Positions 1-5,146 of a stretch of DNA of 9,491 nt are shown here, one piece after another. A program made the translations under genes and the position numbers. The notes below the pieces were generated by a model. That model searched no databases and was not told where the DNA came from. It was given only the letters and a program-made list of their open reading frames with translations. The stretch's first letter is position 1. Each line of letters begins with the position of its first letter. This DNA is from Chloroflexota bacterium (GTDB taxonomy: Bacteria; Chloroflexota; Limnocylindria; Limnocylindrales; CSP1-4), in NCBI GenBank assembly GCA_005880805.1, contig VBFZ01000053.1:1-9491 (forward strand). Reading direction: 5' to 3'.

Positions 1-1
1 C

Positions 2-991
2 GCGAATGGCGGCAAGCTCATGCCGCGAACCGCGATCGTCACCGTCACCGATGCGTCCGGAAAGGCCGTCTATCCGATCCCCGGGTCGGAGAAGGAGGCC
101 GGCAAGCAGGTCGCGAGCCCGCAGGCGGCCTACATCATGACCGACATCCTGGCCTCGAACACCGATCCCAAGATCAACCCGTTCTGGGGCCAGCGGGAGA
201 TCCTCAAGGGCAAGGTCCGCCGGCCGGCCGCGCTGAAGACGGGAACGACCAACGACGAGATCGACCTTGCCGCCATGGGCTACCTCGCGCCGCCGAAGGA
301 TCCGAAGGCTCCCGCCCTGGTTGTCGGCGCGTGGATGGGCAACTCGGACAACAGCCTTCCGCGCCACGAGACGGTCGCCCTCGAGACCTCGGCGACGCTC
401 TGGCAGTCGTTCCTGACCGAGGCGAGCAGGAGCATGCCGATCGCCGACTTCAAGGGCACGAAGCCGCCCGGGCTCGTGACCGCGAAGGTCGACGCGTACA
501 GCGGAATGAAGCCGGGGCCTTTCTCGAAACGCACGGTCAGCGAGCTGTTCATCGAGGGAACGGTTCCCACCGACGTCGACAACACGAAGACCGGGATGGC
601 GATCGACGACGCGACGGGCAAGCTGTGGAACGAGGGCTGCACCGGTCCCAAGGTCACGAAGGGCTTCATGGACCTCTCGAAGGTGGAGCCGGGCTTCCCG
701 CAGTGGCGGCCGTACACGCGAGGGTGGGCTCAGCGCGCCGCGCGCGGTTCGGGCGTCTTCGGAGGCCCGAAGCACACGCAGACCGCCTATTTCGGTTTCG
801 GGAGGCTCCTGCCGTTCGGCGCCACGTGGGGCGCGCCGTTCCCGCCACGCGGGACCTGCGAACCACAGCCGTCGCCCTCGCCGTCACCGTTCCCGACGGA
901 TAGCACGCCACCAAGCGTCGGTCCGCCGAGCCCGACGCCGACGAAGACGCCGAAGCCCCGACGACCTTACAGGCGGCGATCTCGCCGCTGA
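2..991 (+). CDS. Class A penicillin-binding protein, C-terminal part (5' end outside window)
   Basis: This is the C-terminal 329 residues of a peptidoglycan transpeptidase that acts outside the cytoplasmic membrane. The frame is open from base 2, so the first ATG (base 20) is internal and the real start lies upstream. The third catalytic motif of the penicillin-binding fold, KTGTTND, is encoded from base 236. It is followed by a GY..P stretch and VVGAWMGNSDN, the usual end of the transpeptidase domain in PBP1a-like proteins. The SxxK and SxN motifs and any glycosyltransferase domain would lie before the window, so class A is inferred from the style of the C-terminal half. After the domain comes a linker of about 150 residues, then a Pro/Ser/Thr-rich tail (from about base 857) ending in an Arg-rich cluster. 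It is the only + strand gene and converges on mutS2. Confidence 0.9.
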   Translation, partial: ANGGKLMPRTAIVTVTDASGKAVYPIPGSEKEAGKQVASPQAAYIMTDILASNTDPKINPFWGQREILKGKVRRPAALKTGTTNDEIDLAAMGYLAPPKDPKAPALVVGAWMGNSDNSLPRHETVALETSATLWQSFLTEASRSMPIADFKGTKPPGLVTAKVDAYSGMKPGPFSKRTVSELFIEGTVPTDVDNTKTGMAIDDATGKLWNEGCTGPKVTKGFMDLSKVEPGFPQWRPYTRGWAQRAARGSGVFGGPKHTQTAYFGFGRLLPFGATWGAPFPPRGTCEPQPSPSPSPFPTDSTPPSVGPPSPTPTKTPKPRRPYRRRSRR

Positions 992-1089
992 CGCGACCTC
1001 TGCGCCGACGATCCCACGAGAGTTCGGAATATCTCTCCCAGCGGTGTTACGGACGGCCGCTGCTGCATTGGACCTGCCCGCATCGGATC

Positions 1090-1121
1090 GTCATCCCAGC
1101 GCACGTTCGCGACGGGATGAC
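1090..1121. terminator. Inverted repeat, possible bidirectional terminator
   Basis: GTCATCCC at 1090-1097 pairs perfectly with GGGATGAC at 1114-1121. Inside the 16-nt loop, three further pairs are possible (1100-1102 with 1109-1111) across a 2x2 internal loop. The hairpin lies about 100 nt past the PBP stop and about 118 nt past the mutS2 stop, near the midpoint of the convergent region. That position suits a shared terminator. No T-tract follows on either strand, so termination is inferred only. Confidence 0.4.
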
Positions 1122-1146
1122 TCTCGACCGCGAACCACCCGCAGGA

Positions 1147-1181
1147 GCGATCGGCGGGAGCGCGAGGCTCCGTAGCATCGC
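1147..1181. repeat. Second inverted repeat in the convergent region
   Basis: GGAGC (1157-1161) and GCTCC (1167-1171) form a 5-bp stem with a 5-nt loop. Flanking GCGAT (1147-1151) and ATCGC (1177-1181) can pair as an outer stem across a 5x5 internal loop. It sits between the 1090-1121 hairpin and the mutS2 stop, so a mutS2 transcript would meet it first. No T-run follows. At this GC content a stem of this size can occur by chance. Confidence 0.25.
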
Positions 1182-1238
1182 CACCAGCGATATTGGGAAC
1201 TTTCTGAGCGAGGCCGCGCGACGGCGGGTCAAACACCC

Positions 1239-3596
1239 TCAGAGGCTGACGATCGTCGCCCCGTCTCCGCCTTCGCCGCGCTCGCCCGGGCGCAGGCTCT
1301 TGACCAGCGGGTGATTGCCCGCCTCGAACCGCACGGCGTCGCGAAGTGCCCCGGTTCCGAGACCGTGGATGATCGTGACCCGGTCGAGCCCGGCCAGCGA
1401 GGCGTCGTCCAGGTAGCGGCCGAGGGCGTCCACCGCCTCGTCGACTCGTGCTCCACGCAGGTCCAGCGAGGACGCCACCGACTTCGCGCGGTCGAGTCGA
1501 AGGCCGGCGATTCCCCCGGCTTGTACCGCCGCTGGGGGCTTCGCTGATCGACCCGGCGTCCCGCCGCCACCGTCCGTGGCGTCGAGGTCATCGGTCGGCA
1601 CCGTCACCCGCAAGCCGCCCGACTCGAGCGTCGCCCGTTTGCCGCCGCGCTCCATCGCAATCACGCGACCTTCCCAGCCCTGCGAGCGGCTTCGGGCACG
1701 ATCGCCGACTCGCCACGAGCGCGGCGGGCTGACCAGCTCCCGGCGGGGACCTTCGATGGCCGGCAGGCGCGCGAGGTGTTCGTCGGCGCGGCTCATGACT
1801 TCGTCGAGCGCCGGCGCCGTCACCGTCTCTCGTTCGAGGAGGCGACGCGTGGAGCGGACGTCGTCGCGCAACTGCTCCACGAGCTTGTCCGCTTCTTCGC
1901 GTGCGGCTCGTACGACGTCCTCCCGCTCGCGACGCGCCCGTCGACGTTCCTCCTGCGCCTCGCGCAGCGCATCCGCGCCCCGTGCTTCGGCCGCCCGGGC
2001 CCGGTCGAGCGCCTCGGCGGTCGCGCCCTCGGTCTCGCGGATCGAGGCCAGCGTGGCCTCGAACGATCGCTGGGACTCGGTGAGGCGGGAACGGGCGTCG
2101 CCCACGATCGCCTCCGACAGCCCGAGTCGTTCTGCGATCGCGAAGGCCTGGCTCCCGCCCGGCAGCCCGATCGTCAGCCGGTAGGTCGGGCTGAGCGTCT
2201 CGAGGTCGAACTCGACCGCAGCGTTTCGTGCCGCTGGTGTTGTGTGCGCGTACGCCTTCAGCTCGGCGTAATGCGTCGTGGCGGCAACGAGGGCGCCCGC
2301 GCGGATGAAGTGGTCGAGCAGTGCCTGCGCGAGCGCCGAGCCCTCGGTTGGATCGGTCCCCGCGCCCAGCTCGTCGAGGAGCACCAGCGTCCCCGGCCCC
2401 GCGTGCTCGACGATCGTCACGATCCGCCGCAGGTGGCCCGAGAAGGTCGAGAGCGACTGGGCGATGGACTGCTCGTCGCCGATGTCGGCGAAGACGTCGT
2501 CGAAGACCGGCAGCCGACTGCCGGCGTCGGCCGGGACGTGGAGGCCGGCCTGGTTCATCAGCGCCAGCAGTCCGAGCGTTCGCAGCGTGACCGTCTTGCC
2601 GCCGGTGTTCGGGCCCGTCACGACGAGCGCCGTGTACCCATCGCCGAGCCGCACGTCGATCGGGACCACACGCCCCGTCAGCCCGGGGTGGCGCGCCCCC
2701 AACAGCACGAGTTCCGTGCGCTCGGCGGTTTCGGCGCGGACGGCGTCCATCTCTCCGGCTAGCCTGGCCTTCGCGCTCCAGAAGTCGAAGCGGGCCAGGG
2801 CGTCGAGCGTCTCCCGAAGCGCGACAGCCTGGCCGGCGACCGTGAGCGACAGCTCGTCGAGGATCCGCTCGACCTCCGCCTCCTCGGCCAGTTGCGCCTC
2901 CCGCCAGGCGTTCCCGAGCTCGACGACGACAAGCGGCTCCACGAACAGCGTCTGGCCGCTGCCCGACGCGTCGTGGACGATGCCCTTGACCCGGGAGCGG
3001 GCCTCGGCCTTGACCGGCACGACATAGCGTCCGTTGCGCAGCGTCACGATCGGTTCCTGGAGGGCGCCACCCAGCTCGGAGCTGACGAGCGAATCGAGCC
3101 GGCGGCGGAGCCGGTCGTAGGCCACCCGGACGGCGGCGCGCAGTCCGCCGAGGCGAGGCGACGCTGTGTCGAGCATTTCCCCGGTTGGGTCGAAGCTTCG
3201 CGCGAGCGTTGACCGCAGCGCGGGAAGCGGGTGCAGGTTGCGACCGAGATCGCGCAGCAGCGGGCGACGTTCGTCGGCGAGGGCTGTCGACACCCGGGCG
3301 GTCGCGTCCAGTGTCTCGGCGAGGGCCAGGAACTGCTCGGGATCCAGGCGGCCTCCGCGCGCTGCTCGCTCGATCGCGGAACCGATGTCATGAGCCCCAG
3401 CGATGCCGACGGCCGGGCGGTCGGTCAGGAACGATCGGGCCTGGTCGGTCTCGTCCAGCCCACGCGCGACGAGCACGGGATCGGATGAGGGCTCGAGCGC
3501 TTCGGCCAGACGTCGACCGGGCGGGAACGCGGTCGCGTCCGCCAGGCGCGCGCGGACAGCCGGGAACTCCAGGAGCTCGAGCGATCGACGATCCAC
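1239..3596 (-). CDS. mutS2: MutS2 family ATPase/endonuclease with Smr domain
   Basis: This is a full-length MutS2 of 785 residues, the usual family size. The N-terminal 300 residues form the MutS core/lever region. The ABC-type ATPase follows: Walker A GPNTGGKT (about 328-335), signature STFSGHL (about 383-389), Walker B LVLLDELGAGTDP (from about 404), and H-loop TTHYAELK (about 440-447). A long Arg/Glu/Ala-rich coiled coil covers roughly 505-600. A small KOW-like beta segment follows, then a C-terminal Smr nuclease domain (about 711-785) with LDLRG and HGLGTGALR. MutS2 lacks the mismatch-recognition domain of MutS1. Characterised relatives suppress recombination (Helicobacter) or split collided ribosomes (Bacillus, RqcU); which applies here cannot be told. 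The start is GTG, 7 nt after the mpg stop, with no visible Shine-Dalgarno. A stem-loop abuts it, suggesting translational coupling to mpg. Confidence 0.97.
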   Translation of the reverse strand: MDRRSLELLEFPAVRARLADATAFPPGRRLAEALEPSSDPVLVARGLDETDQARSFLTDRPAVGIAGAHDIGSAIERAARGGRLDPEQFLALAETLDATARVSTALADERRPLLRDLGRNLHPLPALRSTLARSFDPTGEMLDTASPRLGGLRAAVRVAYDRLRRRLDSLVSSELGGALQEPIVTLRNGRYVVPVKAEARSRVKGIVHDASGSGQTLFVEPLVVVELGNAWREAQLAEEAEVERILDELSLTVAGQAVALRETLDALARFDFWSAKARLAGEMDAVRAETAERTELVLLGARHPGLTGRVVPIDVRLGDGYTALVVTGPNTGGKTVTLRTLGLLALMNQAGLHVPADAGSRLPVFDDVFADIGDEQSIAQSLSTFSGHLRRIVTIVEHAGPGTLVLLDELGAGTDPTEGSALAQALLDHFIRAGALVAATTHYAELKAYAHTTPAARNAAVEFDLETLSPTYRLTIGLPGGSQAFAIAERLGLSEAIVGDARSRLTESQRSFEATLASIRETEGATAEALDRARAAEARGADALREAQEERRRARREREDVVRAAREEADKLVEQLRDDVRSTRRLLERETVTAPALDEVMSRADEHLARLPAIEGPRRELVSPPRSWRVGDRARSRSQGWEGRVIAMERGGKRATLESGGLRVTVPTDDLDATDGGGGTPGRSAKPPAAVQAGGIAGLRLDRAKSVASSLDLRGARVDEAVDALGRYLDDASLAGLDRVTIIHGLGTGALRDAVRFEAGNHPLVKSLRPGERGEGGDGATIVSL

Positions 3597-3609
3597 AGCT
3601 GTTTCAGCT
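3597..3609 (-). promoter_or_regulatory. Small stem-loop spanning the mpg stop and the mutS2 start
   Basis: On the - strand AGCTG-AAA-CAGCT is a perfect 5-bp stem with a 3-nt loop, ending on the base before the mutS2 GTG. The mpg stop codon TGA lies inside it. No ribosome binding site is seen before the GTG. A ribosome finishing mpg would melt the hairpin and could restart at the GTG, which would couple the two proteins. The sequence is seen directly; the coupling role is inference. Confidence 0.35.
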
Positions 3610-4335
3610 CGTGCGCGAGCGCCCCGAGACGGCCGGGTTTCCGTCGATCGCGAAGCGCCAGGGAACCTCCGTCCAGGGCGGGCCCGCGTAGTCGATGCCC
3701 AGCCGCGCGGTCCGAACGACCGGCAGATGGTCGAGCGCCCGCCCCTCCCGACCGCCTGACAGCTCGAAACGCAAGGGGCTGGCGGGGTCGCACAGGTCGA
3801 GGCCGTTCAGGGCGCGGTCGATTCCGAACGCCGCCGCGACGAGACCCGGGCCGGACGCCAACCGCTCCGGCGACAGGGCGCGAAGGCGGGTCTCCCCGGC
3901 AAGATCGTGCTTGGGATCAGACCGACGGCGTCGGCTTCGCTCGTAGCGAACGCGCGCCTCGCGCATGGCGTCCACTCCGGCCACGGGCTCCACGGCGCGG
4001 ATCAGGCACGCGGACGCCGACCCGTCCGGCCCGGTCACCACATTGAGGCAGCTGTACATCCCGTAGACAAGGTACACGTAGGCCACCCCCGGCGGCCCGA
4101 ACATGACCGCGTTGCGGCGCGTGCGTCCGAAGCGCGCGTGGGAAGCCCGATCGTCCGGGCCGTCGTACGCCTCGACCTCGACGATCCGGCCGACTCGCTG
4201 TCCGGAGGCGTCGTCCCGCACGAGGAACGCGCCAAGCAGCGCCTGGGCAGCTGCTTCGGGGTCGCGCGCGAGCCGGACGCGAAGACCTCGAAGGTCGACC
4301 GGGCGCGCGTCGTTTGCCGGGCCTGTCGCGGTCAG
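3604..4335 (-). CDS. mpg: AAG/Mpg-family 3-methyladenine DNA glycosylase (start uncertain)
   Basis: This enzyme excises alkylated and deaminated purines in base excision repair. Family landmarks are clear, numbered from the only in-frame ATG (4476): LLG about 80-82, VEVEAYDGPDDRASH about 99-113, VYLVYGMYSCLNVV about 134-147, LIRAVEP about 158-164, and a PWRF segment near the end. By match to human AAG the catalytic Glu is E102; Y104, H113, Y135, Y138, N145 and R160 match pocket residues. The start is a problem. ATG 4476 would overlap cvpA by 125 nt and add a Ser/Arg/Thr-rich leader that looks like out-of-frame translation. GTG 4221 would cut into the conserved LLG helix. Between them the only near-start codon is CTG at 4335, chosen here because it gives about 243 residues and a family-like N-terminus. 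No clear ribosome binding site supports it. The gene follows cvpA and abuts mutS2. Confidence 0.88.
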   Translation of the reverse strand: MTATGPANDARPVDLRGLRVRLARDPEAAAQALLGAFLVRDDASGQRVGRIVEVEAYDGPDDRASHARFGRTRRNAVMFGPPGVAYVYLVYGMYSCLNVVTGPDGSASACLIRAVEPVAGVDAMREARVRYERSRRRRSDPKHDLAGETRLRALSPERLASGPGLVAAAFGIDRALNGLDLCDPASPLRFELSGGREGRALDHLPVVRTARLGIDYAGPPWTEVPWRFAIDGNPAVSGRSRTS

Positions 4336-4351
4336 GCGGGCTTCGGGCGGG

Positions 4352-4957
4352 CTACTTCCCGATCGCGAGGTGCGGGTAGAGGTTGCGGATGTCCTCGGGG
4401 ATGAAGATGCCGGCGAGCGCGAGGAATGCCGGGATGATCGAGTCCCGGAAGATCGCCCCGGTGCCGGATTTGTCATAGACCTCGAAAAAGTCGCGCAGGA
4501 ATTTGAGCTCGCCGGCCGGATACTGGATCGAGGCGAGCGGCAGGCGGAAGTACGAGTCGAGGATAAGGATCACGGCCCCGAGGATGATCAATCCCTGGAT
4601 GACGCCCAGGAAGCCGCCCAGCACCTCATCCACGAAATTCGCTCGGGCGAACAGCGGGGCTCGCTTGTACACGCCCTGGATCAGGAGCGAGAAGGCGATG
4701 CTGCCGGCCAGGAAGATCGTGCCGAACGCGACCATGTAGCTGTACTCGGGCGGGAACTGGTGCCAGTTCTGCGAAAGGAACGTGCCAAGCGGCGCGCGCA
4801 GCTGGGCGCCGAGCAGCAGCGAAAACAGGATCGATGCGATACCGAGCAGACGGCGGATCGTGCCCTGGATGTAGCCGAGCACGAACATTCCGAGCAGGCC
4901 CAGCACGACGAGCAGGTCGAAGACGTTCTGCGAGTTCAGGAAGTCACCGATGTTCAC
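4352..4957 (-). CDS. cvpA: CvpA family membrane protein
   Basis: This is a small integral membrane protein of 201 residues, close to the usual CvpA size. It has strongly hydrophobic segments at about 12-30, 36-51, 73-97 and 111-134, and a weaker one at 172-187. The first carries the FDLLVVLGLLGMFVLGYIQG pattern and the fourth D-E-V-L-G-G-F-L-G-V-I-Q-G, both typical of the family. CvpA is linked to colicin V export and envelope stress resistance in E. coli; its biochemical role is not settled. I chose GTG 4957 over the longer GTG 5014 because a GGGGAG ribosome binding site lies 5 nt before it. The possible promoter -10 at 5015-5020 would also start transcripts inside or after the longer start. 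It is probably the first gene of a cvpA-mpg-mutS2 unit. Confidence 0.88.
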   Translation of the reverse strand: MNIGDFLNSQNVFDLLVVLGLLGMFVLGYIQGTIRRLLGIASILFSLLLGAQLRAPLGTFLSQNWHQFPPEYSYMVAFGTIFLAGSIAFSLLIQGVYKRAPLFARANFVDEVLGGFLGVIQGLIILGAVILILDSYFRLPLASIQYPAGELKFLRDFFEVYDKSGTGAIFRDSIIPAFLALAGIFIPEDIRNLYPHLAIGK

Positions 4958-4962
4958 GCGCT

Positions 4963-4968
4963 CTCCCC
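4963..4968 (-). promoter_or_regulatory. Ribosome binding site of cvpA
   Basis: GGGGAG on the - strand, 5 nt before GTG 4957. This site decides the start of cvpA in favour of 4957 rather than the longer frame beginning at 5014. Confidence 0.65.
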
Positions 4969-5014
4969 GAAGCGGACGCCCAACGACCGGAACGCCGGGC
5001 TGAACAGCCGGCAC

Positions 5015-5044
5015 AGGTTAGCAGCGTCAATTCCGCGTCCACAA
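5015..5044 (-). promoter_or_regulatory. Possible promoter for cvpA-mpg-mutS2
   Basis: On the - strand a TTGTGG hexamer (5039-5044) stands 18 nt before TAACCT (5015-5020). These resemble -35 and TAnnnT-type -10 boxes of housekeeping promoters in high-GC bacteria, but match the consensus only partly. A start a few bases downstream would give a 5' leader of about 50 nt before cvpA. The position in the widest gap on this strand supports it; the motifs alone do not prove it. Confidence 0.3.
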
Positions 5045-5075
5045 CTGGTACGGACGGCCCAGTACCGCACCGTCC
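5044..5075 (-). repeat. Overlapping inverted repeats after pheT, possible terminator
   Basis: Three mutually exclusive stems share this stretch (given on the + strand). GGACGG 5052-5057 pairs with CCGTCC 5070-5075, GGTAC 5047-5051 with GTACC 5062-5066, and ACTGG 5044-5048 with CCAGT 5059-5063. They lie about 70-100 nt past the pheT stop and just before the possible cvpA promoter, so a terminator or operator is conceivable. No T-tract follows on the - strand. Confidence 0.3.
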
Positions 5076-5146
5076 TCGACCGCGCCGGATTCCCTCGTCG
5101 GCGCCGGGGACGTTCGCGGGTCGGCTGCCGGCGGCGTTCGTTGCCG

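Larger units (their letters stand above)
992..1238. other. Convergent intergenic region between the PBP gene and mutS2
   Basis: These 247 bases lie between two genes that converge. I see no convincing ORF, tRNA or recognisable structured RNA on either strand. The middle holds two inverted repeats, listed separately, which could end transcription from one or both sides. Neither is followed by a run of T, so neither is a textbook intrinsic terminator. Confidence 0.7.
4958..5146 (-). other. Spacer between pheT and cvpA
   Basis: These 189 bases separate the pheT stop from the cvpA start, much wider than most other gaps on this strand (7 to 88 nt). The size suggests a transcript boundary. It holds the cvpA ribosome binding site, a possible promoter and a cluster of overlapping inverted repeats near 5044-5075. 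I see no convincing small gene in it. Confidence 0.6.

Noticed and set aside
992..1238. Possible tRNA or structured regulatory RNA in the convergent gap
   Set aside because: A GGTTCGCGG-like stretch on the - strand recalls a T-arm, but no acceptor, D or anticodon stems fit around it.
1776..2762. + strand open frame of 328 codons antisense to mutS2
   Set aside because: It lies wholly within the conserved mutS2 ATPase region, and its Arg-rich translation shows no family features.
4958..5014. Longer cvpA start at GTG 5014
   Set aside because: The added 19 residues are not hydrophobic or family-like, and a good ribosome binding site precedes GTG 4957 instead.
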